From Brevibacillus reuszeri (GTDB lineage: Bacteria; Bacillota; Bacilli; Brevibacillales; Brevibacillaceae), in contig NZ_LGIQ01000009.1 in assembly GCF_001187725.1 (NCBI RefSeq), positions 810,547-874,546 on the forward strand: DNA of 64,000 nucleotides, read 5' to 3'. The notes beneath the pieces are model-generated. The model did not search any database. It was not told the DNA's origin and was given only the letters and a program-made list of their open reading frames with translations. A program made the translations under genes and the position numbers. How positions within the stretch are numbered: position 1 is the stretch's first letter; every line of letters starts with the position of its first letter. Shown here one piece after another: positions 35,128-44,381 of this stretch.

Positions 35128-36738
35128 GTGAATACCAAGCAACTGAGAAAAAAGCAGCTCGCTCTTCCATTGATCATTGCGGGTGCACTGCTGCTCTCCG
35201 CTTGTTCAACCAACAGTCAACCGATGAATCATCAAGGTCATGACATGGGTAATATGGGTTCGACCTCAAGCATTCCAGCTAACAGCGAAGCCGCAGCTAT
35301 GTTCGCTTCGAACGACACCGTTATGGAGGTGCTGACGGGAAATTCATTTACGCTGACGGCAAAGGAAAGTATGCTTCATCTCGATGACAGCACGATGAAA
35401 AATGCGTGGACCTATAATGGAACAGTCCCAGGTCCCCAGCTTCGCGTGAAGCAAGGCGAGACTATCAAGGTTGTATTAAAAAACGAACTGACTGAGCCTG
35501 TAACGATTCATTGGCATGGACTTCCTGTACCCAATCATATGGATGGCATTCCGGGCATCACCCAGAACGCCGTCAAGCCAGGTGATAGCTTTACCTATCA
35601 ATTCAAAGTCGATGTCCCTGGTACGTACTGGTACCATTCCCACCAAAACGGTGTTGTCCAGGTCGACAAAGGGCTTTACGGTTCCTTGGTTGTTGAGCCA
35701 AAGGAACAGCAGCCTGTCGATAAAGATTTTACGCTTGTCGTAGATGAATGGCTAAAAGATGAAAGCATGGCTGGAATGAGTCACGGAGGCGGCCATGCAG
35801 GAATGAACATGAGCAATACCAGCAGCGGCAACAACAGCAGCATGGATACGCCGATGAGCGATGCAGAGATGATGCCGCTTATGTATACGATCTTTTCAGC
35901 GAACGGCAAGACAGGTGCGGCTATTCAACCGCTGCTGGTCAAGCAGGGTGAAAAGATACGAATTCGCTTGGTGAATGCGGGCTTTCTTTCCCATCCGCTC
36001 TACCTGCAGGGACATGAGTACAAAATCGTTTCTACAGACGGGCAGCCAATTAACAATCCCCCTCTCGTAAGCGGTCAACTGTTAAATATCGCACCCGGTG
36101 AACGATACGACATTGAGTTTGTGGCCAATAATCCAGGTAGCTGGCTGCTGGAGGAACACAGCTCGAATCCTGGTGCTGCATCCTTGGCGGTTCCGATCGT
36201 GTATGAAGGCTACGAGTCAACCAAACCAAAAGCCGAAAAAGGAGATATGCCCATCATCGATATCACCAAATACGGCGAGGCTGCAAAGAGTAATTTTTCC
36301 CTCGACGATTCGTATAACATCGAATACACGATGGATCTGAATACCGAAATGAGCAATGGGGAAATGGCATTCACGATCAATGGCAAAACGTATCCTGATA
36401 CGCCACCGCTTCAGGTTAAAAAAGGAGATCGGGTCAAGGTTAAGCTCGTGAACAAGTCTCCCAAAGACCTTCACCCCATGCATTTGCACGGACATTTCTT
36501 TCAGGTTTTAAGTAAAAACGGGCAGCCTGTCTCTGGTTCTCCGTTAGTGAAGGACACATTAAATCTGCTGCCGGGAGAGGAATTTGTCGTGTCGTTTATC
36601 GCGGATAATCCTGGAGAATGGATGTTCCATTGTCATGATCTGGGCCATGCAGCGCAGGGCATGATGTCGGAAGTAAAATACGAGGGGTTCAAAAGGGATT
36701 TTGTCGTCGATCCTACGGTGAAAAACATGCCTGAGTGA
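35128..36738 (+). CDS. Multicopper oxidase, lipoprotein form
   Basis: A 536-residue multicopper oxidase with all copper motifs: HWHG (type 2/3) in TIHWHGLPVP, HSH in WYHSHQNG, HPMHLHGHFF and the final HCHDLGHAAQGM that supplies type 1 and type 3 ligands. The N-terminus is a lipoprotein signal (LLLSACS), so it is anchored outside the membrane. A Met/His-rich insert (MAGMSHGGGHAGMNM) resembles the copper-binding inserts of CueO/CopA-type cuprous oxidases. I used GTG at 35128 with AAAGGAGG 7 bases upstream. Copper detoxification or metal oxidation is the likely role. A two-component system follows convergently. Confidence 0.92.
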   Translation: MNTKQLRKKQLALPLIIAGALLLSACSTNSQPMNHQGHDMGNMGSTSSIPANSEAAAMFASNDTVMEVLTGNSFTLTAKESMLHLDDSTMKNAWTYNGTVPGPQLRVKQGETIKVVLKNELTEPVTIHWHGLPVPNHMDGIPGITQNAVKPGDSFTYQFKVDVPGTYWYHSHQNGVVQVDKGLYGSLVVEPKEQQPVDKDFTLVVDEWLKDESMAGMSHGGGHAGMNMSNTSSGNNSSMDTPMSDAEMMPLMYTIFSANGKTGAAIQPLLVKQGEKIRIRLVNAGFLSHPLYLQGHEYKIVSTDGQPINNPPLVSGQLLNIAPGERYDIEFVANNPGSWLLEEHSSNPGAASLAVPIVYEGYESTKPKAEKGDMPIIDITKYGEAAKSNFSLDDSYNIEYTMDLNTEMSNGEMAFTINGKTYPDTPPLQVKKGDRVKVKLVNKSPKDLHPMHLHGHFFQVLSKNGQPVSGSPLVKDTLNLLPGEEFVVSFIADNPGEWMFHCHDLGHAAQGMMSEVKYEGFKRDFVVDPTVKNMPE

Positions 36739-36751
36739 TTCCATGTATAAA

Positions 36752-36776
36752 GGGCAGGAATCAATTATTCCTGCCC
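36752..36776 (+). terminator. Hairpin after the multicopper oxidase
   Basis: GGGCAGGAAT (36752-36761) and ATTCCTGCCC (36767-36776) form a perfect 10-bp stem with a 5-base loop, 14 bp past the oxidase stop. It overlaps the stop codon of the convergent sensor kinase gene. The T-tract is poor, so termination efficiency is uncertain. Confidence 0.55.
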
Positions 36777-38117
36777 TCCCTCTATTACCATGGGGAAATG
36801 TATTGTAACCGTCGTCCCTTCTCCCACTGTACTGTCAATGTAAATATCGCCTTGGTGAGCCTCCACAATCCCTTGGACAATGGTCAACCCAAGTCCAGCA
36901 CCTCCACGCACCCGATTTCTTGAACGATCTCCGCGATAAAAGCGCTCAAATACAAAGGGCAGGTCTTGTGCAGTGATCCCGCTTCCGTTATCGATGATTT
37001 TTACTTCAACAAAAGCGCCTGCCTTTTCGGCAGTTACACTTACTTTCCCGCCATGATCTGTATGCTTGAGCGAATTCGTCAGTAGATTGGTCAACACCTG
37101 CACCAGCCGCTGCTCATCCCCTACCACCCGGATTCCAGCTTGCACATAGCTTGACAGCTCAATCTGCTTCTGCAAAAAGGAAGCGGACATGGAAGCAGCT
37201 GTATTTTCAATCAGCCTGCTCACATTCACTTGCTCTCTGGAAATCGTAAGGACTCCCGCTTCTGCCTGCATGACTTGATCCAAGTCGCTGACAATGCGAA
37301 TAAGTCGCAGCACTTCCGCACGGATCGCCTCCAGATGCTCTGGGGTTGCTTCCCAGACCTGATCGATCATTCCTTCTGTTTGGGCAAGCAAGGTATTGAG
37401 CGGAGTGCGCAGCTCATGTGCAACATCTGAGGTCAGCCGCTTTCTCAGTTCTTCTTGATTTTCCAGGCTCTTGACCAGATTGTTAAACGATTCTACCAGA
37501 CTGGCAAGCTCATCTTTTCCCTTGGGAACATTTACTCTCGTTGCCAAATTCCCTTTTGCCACCTCTACTGCCGCGTCGCTCATCGTGACAATCGGTTTGG
37601 TGAAGCGTTTGGCAGTGATCACACTAACCAGGCAGACAATCAGCAGCAAGGCAAGCATCGTCCATTGCATCGCATTCGTATGGGCGATTTGAAAATGCTC
37701 CTCTAAAAAAGTGGTCCCTGAATTGTCGAAGTGAATGCGTAAGGCTCCAATAACCTTGCCATGTTCAGTTATTTGGGTAAGCTCATCGTCCCTGCTACTC
37801 ACAGAAACGGGATGGGTATGGGTATCCCCAAAAGAACGAAGCAGCTGGAGGTTTCCATCATAGAGCATGATCTGCAGTCCGAGTAGCTGAGAAGCGGCTT
37901 CAAGCTTTTGAAAAGTCCCTTCTTCCCACTTTTGTTTTTTTGCATACTCGTCTTGAAGCATGGCGATCAGATCTTGTTGATGGACTTGATTAACGTCACG
38001 CACATAGAGCGAAAAATGATGCTGCATTTCTTTGATCGAAAGAAGCGTGGAAATCAAAATTCCACTCGCACTCACGAGCATGAACACGAGAGCGAGCCTC
38101 ATCCAGATACGTTTCAT
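36765..38117 (-). CDS. Two-component sensor histidine kinase
   Basis: A 450-residue membrane kinase. Transmembrane segments at about 8-28 and 150-168 flank an extracytoplasmic sensor loop of about 120 residues. A HAMP linker, the HisKA motif DVAHELRTPLN with phospho-acceptor His234, and the ATPase domain follow (N box with NLLTNSLKHT, DNGSGI, GGAGLGLTIVQGI). It lies 3 bp after the response regulator gene and forms a pair with it. It converges on the multicopper oxidase, so a metal or envelope signal is plausible; the sensor loop shows no obvious Cys/His-rich metal site. Confidence 0.93.
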   Translation of the reverse strand: MKRIWMRLALVFMLVSASGILISTLLSIKEMQHHFSLYVRDVNQVHQQDLIAMLQDEYAKKQKWEEGTFQKLEAASQLLGLQIMLYDGNLQLLRSFGDTHTHPVSVSSRDDELTQITEHGKVIGALRIHFDNSGTTFLEEHFQIAHTNAMQWTMLALLLIVCLVSVITAKRFTKPIVTMSDAAVEVAKGNLATRVNVPKGKDELASLVESFNNLVKSLENQEELRKRLTSDVAHELRTPLNTLLAQTEGMIDQVWEATPEHLEAIRAEVLRLIRIVSDLDQVMQAEAGVLTISREQVNVSRLIENTAASMSASFLQKQIELSSYVQAGIRVVGDEQRLVQVLTNLLTNSLKHTDHGGKVSVTAEKAGAFVEVKIIDNGSGITAQDLPFVFERFYRGDRSRNRVRGGAGLGLTIVQGIVEAHQGDIYIDSTVGEGTTVTIHFPMVIEGGQE

Positions 38118-38120
38118 CCC

Positions 38121-38816
38121 TTACCCCCGACTTTTGTCAGGATTGTCGAAGCGATAGCCCAACCCGTACACCGTTTTTATGAAAACAGGCTGTCTCGGAT
38201 CATCCTCGATTTTTTGACGCAGGTTTTTAATATGGGTGTCAATAGTTCGATCACTGCCAAAAAAATCAATCCCCAGAACTTCCTCCACCAATTCATCTCT
38301 CGTCCACGTGCGACCGGGGTAACGGACAAGTGTTGCCAACAAGCGAAATTCATTTGGCGTGGTTTCTACTGGTTTACCTCGGAGCAAAATACGCTTCTCC
38401 CCCAAAGATACAGTAAGCTCGCCCATTTCAATAAGATCGCTCAAAGACTGGTAATCTCCCATCCTGCGCAAAATGGCACGAACCCGCGCCACCAGCTCGC
38501 GTGGACTGAATGGTTTGACCAAATAATCGTCGGCGCCAATCTCCAGCCCCCTAATTCTGTCTGCCTCCCCGCTTTTGGCGGTCAGCATCAGGATAGGAAC
38601 ACGAGAAGTTTTGCGAATTTCCCTACATACATCTTCACCCGTCCGATCAGGAAGCATAAGGTCAAGGATGATTAGCGCGAGTGGATAGGTCTCTGCGATT
38701 TCCAGAGCTTCTCCCCCTTCAGACGCTGTGAGCACATGATAGCCATCCTTCCGCAAATAAGACGAAAGAATCTCTAAAATCTGCGGCTCGTCATCCACAA
38801 TTAATATCGAAGACAT
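38121..38816 (-). CDS. OmpR-family response regulator
   Basis: A 231-residue response regulator. The receiver domain has the acidic pocket DDE (8-10), phospho-acceptor Asp52 in LDLMLPDRTG, and the switch Thr and Lys in LTAKSG and YLVKPFSPREL. The C-terminal winged helix (about 130-228) has the pattern TPNEFRLLATLVRYPGRTWTRDEL and IKNLRQKIE. It is the first gene of the pair with the sensor kinase. Confidence 0.94.
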   Translation of the reverse strand: MSSILIVDDEPQILEILSSYLRKDGYHVLTASEGGEALEIAETYPLALIILDLMLPDRTGEDVCREIRKTSRVPILMLTAKSGEADRIRGLEIGADDYLVKPFSPRELVARVRAILRRMGDYQSLSDLIEMGELTVSLGEKRILLRGKPVETTPNEFRLLATLVRYPGRTWTRDELVEEVLGIDFFGSDRTIDTHIKNLRQKIEDDPRQPVFIKTVYGLGYRFDNPDKSRG

Positions 38817-38920
38817 GGGCTTACACCTCCACTAACCATGCAGATTACTCCTACTCCTCAGTATAAAAAGAAAGGATGAAGAAAATAAGGAGAAAGGCTT
38901 ACGCTGCTAAATCCGCCGCT

Positions 38921-39694
38921 TTAAGAACACTTCTTAATTTGAAGATTACCGATCAGTAGCGGGCCCATCTTTCCATCGCGATATTTCCATTCAGAAAGTA
39001 ATTCGTTGGGGCCGCTCACCTCAAAGGTATTCGTTTCAGGCTTGTACGTAACGGCCTGTGCATTCATTGCCTCATTTAGGTGAACGCCTTCGATCCTTTC
39101 CGGACTGAATCGATAGATCGAGGTCTCAGCTAGCGTACCCACTGTGGCGATAATCTCGTTTACCCCATCCTGATTGATGTCTGCTTCTACGGTATGAGCG
39201 GTCATTTGAAGAAAGCTTGAGGGATTATGTTCTATTTGAACATAGTTAGTAATCGGACAATTTGCTCCACAAAAGCCCGTCATTTTGATATAGGCTTCAC
39301 CAAAAACCTCAACCTGTTCGATTGAAATTGAATCTTTTTGTTGAAGCGAGTATCCGATCTGCCCGATATCAAAAACGGTAGAGCCTGACTGAATTGCCGC
39401 GTATAAATTTTCCTTCTCTTTTTGATAAAGATATACAACCTCATCGTTTATTTGTTTCTTTTCTACAATTGGTCCTAGATTGGTTAAAGTAGTTTTGGTC
39501 AAAGGCTGTTCTATTTTCACTGTAGAAAAAGGTAGGGGAAAGCCATACGAAACGTTGCTTGTCATGCTGGTAGCAGGCTGTTGAATCGCTATTACGCCAC
39601 TACTCCGATTTGTCTCCTGATTATTTTCGCGAACGGTACACGCAGTTAGAATCATGAACAAAACTATGATTCCAATCCCTTTCATGATTTTCAC
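38921..39694 (-). CDS. Lipoprotein of unknown function
   Basis: A 257-residue protein starting with GTG at 39694, with GGAGG 7 bases upstream. A hydrophobic segment ends in the lipobox LTAC, so it is an exported lipoprotein. The C-terminal half has VEADINQDGVNEIIATVGT, a pattern of FG-GAP-like or EF-hand-like surface repeats (D-x-N-x-D-G). A short CGANC pair lies in the middle. I do not recognise a family. It lies just upstream of the response regulator on the same strand but is separated by about 100 bp. Confidence 0.7.
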   Translation of the reverse strand: MKIMKGIGIIVLFMILTACTVRENNQETNRSSGVIAIQQPATSMTSNVSYGFPLPFSTVKIEQPLTKTTLTNLGPIVEKKQINDEVVYLYQKEKENLYAAIQSGSTVFDIGQIGYSLQQKDSISIEQVEVFGEAYIKMTGFCGANCPITNYVQIEHNPSSFLQMTAHTVEADINQDGVNEIIATVGTLAETSIYRFSPERIEGVHLNEAMNAQAVTYKPETNTFEVSGPNELLSEWKYRDGKMGPLLIGNLQIKKCS

Positions 39695-39865
39695 TGTCCC
39701 CCCTCCTTCCTTCGTCTTCACAGATAGGGACATCGATACACGTCAATTGCATATACAAACAAATGAGTTTGTTGACATAACACTTATTACGTCACCTATA
39801 AAAAACGCTTGTTTAACAGTACTCCTATCCCATTTTTCATCCCATGCAGACGAAATAAGCTATTT

Positions 39866-40237
39866 TCAACGAAACCATGATCTCGCTTCCGATCGATTCA
39901 ATCTCCATATCACGAAAACAGGCAGGATCATCCCCATTAAAAATCCGATGTCGTACCAAACGGCGAACTCTACGATTCTAAATGCGATCAGAATGCCGGA
40001 AAGAACAATCGCCGCCCTCCGATTCGATTCGCTTGGTTTATTCAAACGTGCAGCCACGTAAACAGCTGCACAACCAACCAGTATCATGGCGATACACAAT
40101 GTTTTCTTGAACAGTCCAGTACTGCCGAACGATAAAAACCCATTCACCACATTTATTACAGCGGTAAAGTACATCAACACTTGCACAAAGGTTACAGCAG
40201 ACGGTTTTTTTAACGCAGACGCTTCATTATGATTCAT
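39866..40237 (-). CDS. Small membrane protein of unknown function
   Basis: A 123-residue protein with four predicted membrane segments (about 15-35, 43-61, 72-92 and 93-112). I chose the ATG at 40237 with AAAAAGGG about 10 bases upstream; the longer in-frame alternative has no ribosome site. No family or neighbour link is evident. Confidence 0.6.
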   Translation of the reverse strand: MNHNEASALKKPSAVTFVQVLMYFTAVINVVNGFLSFGSTGLFKKTLCIAMILVGCAAVYVAARLNKPSESNRRAAIVLSGILIAFRIVEFAVWYDIGFLMGMILPVFVIWRLNRSEARSWFR

Positions 40238-40449
40238 GCAGCTACACCCTTTTTCTGTAAGTTCGAGAAGCGCAATTTTGACTGGTTTGCAATCGTGGGA
40301 CCGCTTCATACAAGCATAGCTCATTATCATGACAATTTAAGGAAAATGTCAACTTGGTATGAGTTCTCATTCTTTCTTAAATTTAGTATCCCTCAGCATG
40401 TTTCCGATATTCCTCCGTGTGAACACAGCTCATGAATCGCCTATCAAAT

Positions 40450-40473
40450 AAAAACGCCAAACCATGCGTTTTT
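40450..40473 (-). terminator. Terminator of kynU
   Basis: AAAAACGC (40450-40457) and GCGTTTTT (40466-40473) form an 8-bp stem with an 8-base loop. On the minus strand it ends in a T-run and lies 23 bp past the kynureninase stop. Confidence 0.75.
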
Positions 40474-40496
40474 CAGCGCTGGTCTGGCGAATTCGA

Positions 40497-41783
40497 TTAA
40501 GCAACGACTCCCCTTTTATTCTCAAACTTCTTGTACTGCTCTTCTTTCATGATTTTGGCAAGAATCTGTACAGCATGCCACACTTCTTCATACGTATTGT
40601 ACAAGGCCATCGGAGCAAGACGAATTCCGTTTGGTGCACGGAAGTCTGGGATTACTCCGTTTTCTTTCAACGCCTTGCAAATTCTTGCGGCCTCTGCATG
40701 CTCCAGGAATACATGGCCTCCACGTCTCTCATCCAAATGCGAATTACCGACAGTGAAGCCCATTCCCTCCAGTTCGTGTTCGATCAAGAAAAGCATAAAG
40801 CTTGTCAGGTGCAAAGACTTGCTGCGAAGTCGGTCAATCCCTGCTTCTGCAAAGATTTCGAGTGAACCAATCAATGGCGCCATGCTCAAAAGATGAGGGG
40901 TACCAATCTGAAATGCACCAGCCGTTATTGCAGGTGTGAGTACATGCTCCATGTCAAACTGCTTTTCCTTGCTGGAGCTAAACCAGCCTGTTAGACCGGG
41001 TACTTTCTGGAAATGCTTCTGATTTACATAGATCGCTCCGACACCACCAGGCCCTGCATTCACGTACTTATAGTTGCACCAAACAGCAAAATCGACGCCC
41101 CACTCATCAAAGGAGTGCGGAATGGCACCAACAGAATGGCAGCAGTCGAACCCAATCAAAATGTTTCGGTCATGCGCCTCTTTCGTCAGCCTTTTCATAT
41201 CAAGTATCTGTCCGCTGCGATACAATACACTCGGCAACACGATTAAGGCAATTTCGTCTGTCATGGCGGCAATAATGTCCTCTTCCTCGATAAAACGACC
41301 GTCACGACTTTTGACACGAACCAAATGCTCATCGGGATCGTAGCCTTTTGCCTGTAATTGGCTTTGCATCACATAAATGTCTGATGGAAAATTCAACTCG
41401 TCGGCAAGGATCTTCGTTTTCTTGCCGTTGGGCTGATAAAAGGTCGAGACAACCTGATGCAAATTCACGGAGGTAGAGCCGGTAACGATAACTTCCTCGG
41501 GCTTCGCACCAACGAGTGGCGCCATTTTTTCCCCTAATTGCTCCGATAGATAGAACCATGGGTTGGGGCCTTCCGTCCAGCCGTCGATCCCATACTCCTT
41601 CCATGTGTCCAATACATCCAAAAGTGACTGTTCCGCTCTTTTGGACAGCAATCCGAGCGAGTTGCCATCCAAATAAATTCGCTCTGCTTTTATGTAAAAT
41701 TCATTACGAAAAGCTGCCAATTCATCTGCCTTATCCAATGCGCGTGCACAGTCTATCGAAGGATCGAACGTATACTCTTTCAT
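40497..41783 (-). CDS. kynU: Kynureninase
   Basis: A 428-residue PLP enzyme, the standard kynureninase length. It has the blocks [14 protein letters not shown] (36-49), [30 protein letters not shown] and the PLP lysine 239 in [12 protein letters not shown]. Kynureninase cleaves L-kynurenine to anthranilate and alanine. I used the ATG at 41783 with AAGGGTGG upstream. The gene stands alone with a divergent TetR regulator; no tryptophan dioxygenase or kynurenine formamidase is nearby, so it may salvage external kynurenine or feed quinoline or anthranilate pathways. Confidence 0.93.
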   Translation of the reverse strand: MKEYTFDPSIDCARALDKADELAAFRNEFYIKAERIYLDGNSLGLLSKRAEQSLLDVLDTWKEYGIDGWTEGPNPWFYLSEQLGEKMAPLVGAKPEEVIVTGSTSVNLHQVVSTFYQPNGKKTKILADELNFPSDIYVMQSQLQAKGYDPDEHLVRVKSRDGRFIEEEDIIAAMTDEIALIVLPSVLYRSGQILDMKRLTKEAHDRNILIGFDCCHSVGAIPHSFDEWGVDFAVWCNYKYVNAGPGGVGAIYVNQKHFQKVPGLTGWFSSSKEKQFDMEHVLTPAITAGAFQIGTPHLLSMAPLIGSLEIFAEAGIDRLRSKSLHLTSFMLFLIEHELEGMGFTVGNSHLDERRGGHVFLEHAEAARICKALKENGVIPDFRAPNGIRLAPMALYNTYEEVWHAVQILAKIMKEEQYKKFENKRGVVA

Positions 41784-41833
41784 CGTAACCACCCTTTTTG
41801 ACTTGATTTCACTATTGAATTTAGAATATTCTA

Positions 41834-41868
41834 TAACTGACATCATGTCAATGACACCGCGTCAGTTA
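41834..41868. promoter_or_regulatory. Nested inverted repeats between kynU and the TetR gene (candidate operator)
   Basis: TGACATCATGTCA (41838-41850) is a perfect 6-1-6 palindrome. Around it, TAACTGAC (41834-41841) pairs with GTCAGTTA (41861-41868). The pair lies in the divergent promoter region, a typical TetR-family arrangement. It also argues that the TetR protein starts downstream of this site. Confidence 0.6.
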
Positions 41869-41895
41869 CAAAACGAAGAAATGGTAGGACTCAGC

Positions 41896-42516
41896 ATGAA
41901 TCCAATAAATGAGCAGGCTTCAGCAAGAAAACAACGCTCCCTCAAGACCAGGGCAAAGCTTTTGGCAGCGGCAAGTGATGTTTTTATCGAATATGGTTTT
42001 CAAAAAACGACGATTTCGCAGATCATCAAAAAAGCGGAAACCGGGTACGGCACCGCTTATCTGCATTTCACTGGGAAAGACGATATCCTGATTCAATTAA
42101 TGGATGAGGTTATGAAGCAGTTTTATGCGATTGCGCAGATGACATTTACTCCACGATCAAAAGAGGAAGCGAGTGCTATGATTGAAAAGCAGGCTGGACT
42201 TTTTCTGGAAATGGCAAATCAGGAGCGCGCCATGATGCAGGTCATCGAGGAAGGCATACGATTATCAGAGGAAGTCAATCAAAAGTGGAAAGAAATTCGC
42301 GAGCAATTCATCCTGCACATCTCACAGGACATTATCTACTCCCAACAAAATGGACTCGCACGCAAGGATGTTGATCACACCTTGATCGCAAGAGGTTGGT
42401 TTTTTGCTAACGAAATGTATTTGTGGGACATTGTGCGCAATGAGTACAACCATCCTGTCGATGAGATTGCACGCAATCTGACTGCGATTTATACAGGTGG
42501 ATTGTATGTAGAGTGA
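41896..42516 (+). CDS. TetR-family regulator, divergent from kynU
   Basis: A 206-residue TetR protein with the helix-turn-helix near the N-terminus (ASDVFIEYGFQKTTISQIIKKAETGYGTAYLHFTGKDDIL) and a helical ligand domain. The start is ambiguous: an open frame reaches upstream through the operator-like repeats, ATG at 41881 lacks a ribosome site and ATG at 41896 has a weak TAGGA. I chose 41896. It probably represses kynU and its own gene, responding to kynurenine or a related compound. Confidence 0.82.
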   Translation: MNPINEQASARKQRSLKTRAKLLAAASDVFIEYGFQKTTISQIIKKAETGYGTAYLHFTGKDDILIQLMDEVMKQFYAIAQMTFTPRSKEEASAMIEKQAGLFLEMANQERAMMQVIEEGIRLSEEVNQKWKEIREQFILHISQDIIYSQQNGLARKDVDHTLIARGWFFANEMYLWDIVRNEYNHPVDEIARNLTAIYTGGLYVE

Positions 42517-42533
42517 ACAATTTAATTATGAAG

Positions 42534-42593
42534 AAAGACAACCATTTACAGCCACTCCAATCAATGAGCTGTCATGCAAATGGTTGTCTTTTT
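42534..42593. terminator. Bidirectional terminator between the TetR and nitrilase genes
   Basis: AAAGACAACCATTT (42534-42547) and AAATGGTTGTCTTT (42578-42591) form a perfect 14-bp stem with a 30-base loop. T-runs are present on both strands. Confidence 0.75.
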
Positions 42594-42598
42594 CATCG

Positions 42599-43558
42599 TT
42601 ATTCACTACTCGTTTCTTTCGTATTCGCTCGTGGCCTTTCATCAATCGAGAGCTGGAAAACATCCGGCCTGGAATAATGCCCATTCACATCAAAATCGAG
42701 GCGGCTTTTTACAATTTGGCTCAAATCCAGATCAGCAAGCAAAATGTCTTCTTTCCCGTATACCGGCTCTACCACATAGTTTCCAAGCGGTCCTACGATG
42801 GCACTCCCCCCACTGCACATCACCTCTGGCTCAGATTCCAGCTCTTCGTAGCAGGCTAAATCGGTCGGGTACATATCTTTTGTAACGAATTGATTACATG
42901 ACAAAACGAAACAGCGCCCCTCCAAAGCGATATGACGAATGGTCGATTGCCACACTTCTCTGGAATCAGCCGTTGGTGCCAAATACAACTCCACACCCTT
43001 GCTATACATCGCCATGCGTGCGAGGGGCATGTAGTTTTCCCAACAGATCAAGCTCCCGATTTTCCCATAGGATGTTTCGAAAACGGGCAAGGTGCTACCG
43101 TCTCCTTCGCCCCAAACCAGTCTCTCGATCCCGGTTGGCTTTAATTTCCGGTGCTTTCCGAGTAATGTACCATCCGGTCCAAAATGAAGAACCGTGCAAT
43201 AGAGCGTACCAGAGCCGTGCTCTTTTTCCGTTACCCCTACAACAAGATACACGGCATAGTCCTTTGCTATTTTAGCAAGTTGATCGGTTTCTGCACTCGG
43301 CACAGCGAGGGAGCTTTCCCAATACCGATACCAGTCTTCTCGTCCCTTTTCAGAACGACTCCCGATCTTGGAGCCAAAAGTAAGCCCTCTTGGATAGGCA
43401 GAAAGAAAGGCTTCCGGAAACAGCACTAATTTCGCTCCCTGCTTGGCCGCATCTGATGTTAACGTGCGAAGCTTTTCAATCGACTCTGTCAAATTCATGA
43501 TCACTGGCGATGCTTGTACAACAGCCACTCTCACCTGATTTTCACTCATTGTCATCAT
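42599..43558 (-). CDS. Nitrilase (true nitrilase branch)
   Basis: A 319-residue nitrilase-superfamily enzyme with the full Glu-Lys-Cys triad: Glu49 in FPEAFLS, a lysine near 138 in KHRKLKPTG, and Cys172 in LICWENYMP. The CWEN motif and the length are typical of true nitrilases that hydrolyse organic nitriles to acids and ammonia. AGGAGG precedes two adjacent ATG codons at 43558 and 43555. It is the last gene of the RraA-Opp operon, downstream of the broken creatininase gene, which suggests a pathway that ends with nitrogen release from a nitrile or amide. Confidence 0.9.
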   Translation of the reverse strand: MMTMSENQVRVAVVQASPVIMNLTESIEKLRTLTSDAAKQGAKLVLFPEAFLSAYPRGLTFGSKIGSRSEKGREDWYRYWESSLAVPSAETDQLAKIAKDYAVYLVVGVTEKEHGSGTLYCTVLHFGPDGTLLGKHRKLKPTGIERLVWGEGDGSTLPVFETSYGKIGSLICWENYMPLARMAMYSKGVELYLAPTADSREVWQSTIRHIALEGRCFVLSCNQFVTKDMYPTDLACYEELESEPEVMCSGGSAIVGPLGNYVVEPVYGKEDILLADLDLSQIVKSRLDFDVNGHYSRPDVFQLSIDERPRANTKETSSE

Positions 43559-43602
43559 AAATCCTCCTGTCTACATCGAGCACAGTGACCGCTGGCTATG
43601 TA

Positions 43603-44349
43603 CTAGGAGTGAGGAATGTCCCATGCTTCATGCAAGAATTGAACGATCCGATCGACGGAACGATGGACAAGCACCTCGCCCTTTTGACTTGTTGCAGCAG
43701 TAGGATAGCCAATGACACCCGACTCTGATTTTGTGGAATAACGGGAATATTTAATAATCTCGGGAAAGAAATCTTTTTGCTTGGGTACCTCGTCGATTCC
43801 TTTACTCGGATCAACAAGCTCCGGATACAAATACATCATGACAGACGTTCCAGCCTCACCAGCATGTCCGTGTGCGACCTCACCTGCTTCGACGATACCT
43901 TGATCCTGAGATTTGATGAAACGCCAGCAATCAATTTGGGCACAACGTAGCTCAGGGCGCTCGCGTAGTGACTGCGCTACATGATTGATCATCGCAACAT
44001 TGCCAGCGTGACCATTGACGAAGAGGAAGTTTTTCAGTCCCCATTTGACCAAGCTGTTTACCACATCCTGCAAGTACTATTTGTAGCTCTCCGGCCTAAT
44101 GGTAATGGTTCCGGGAAAATCGTCGAGAGCTGATGAATCACCAACCTCAAGGGCTGGACCGATGATGGCATTTACACGTGTGGCTACCTTTTCCGCAATT
44201 TTTGTTGCAACCAGTAGGTCTGAACCAAGGGGTAAATGCGGACCATACACCTCACAAGCGCCTGTAGGCAAAAGAACCAAATCTGTTTCCTTGGCGCGCT
44301 CGACAAAGGTGGTCCAGCTCATCTCTTTCATATAGTTCGTTGACGTCAT
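43603..44349 (-). pseudogene. Creatininase-family amidohydrolase interrupted by an in-frame amber codon
   Basis: Two consecutive in-frame pieces together match a whole creatininase-family protein of about 248 codons. The first (44349-44077) has LLPTGACEVYGPHLPLGSD with metal-binding Glu, His and Asp. The second continues in the same frame with LFVNGHAGNVAMINH (substrate and metal loop) and HAGEAGTSVMMY. The sequence reads PESYK, TAG (44079-44077), YLQDVV; a CAG codon would restore the frame. Metal residues are otherwise intact, so the mutation is recent, is a sequencing error, or is read through. AAAGGAGG precedes the ATG. Confidence 0.8.
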
Positions 44350-44381
44350 TCGGACATCCTCCTTTAGGAAAGCAGGCTATT

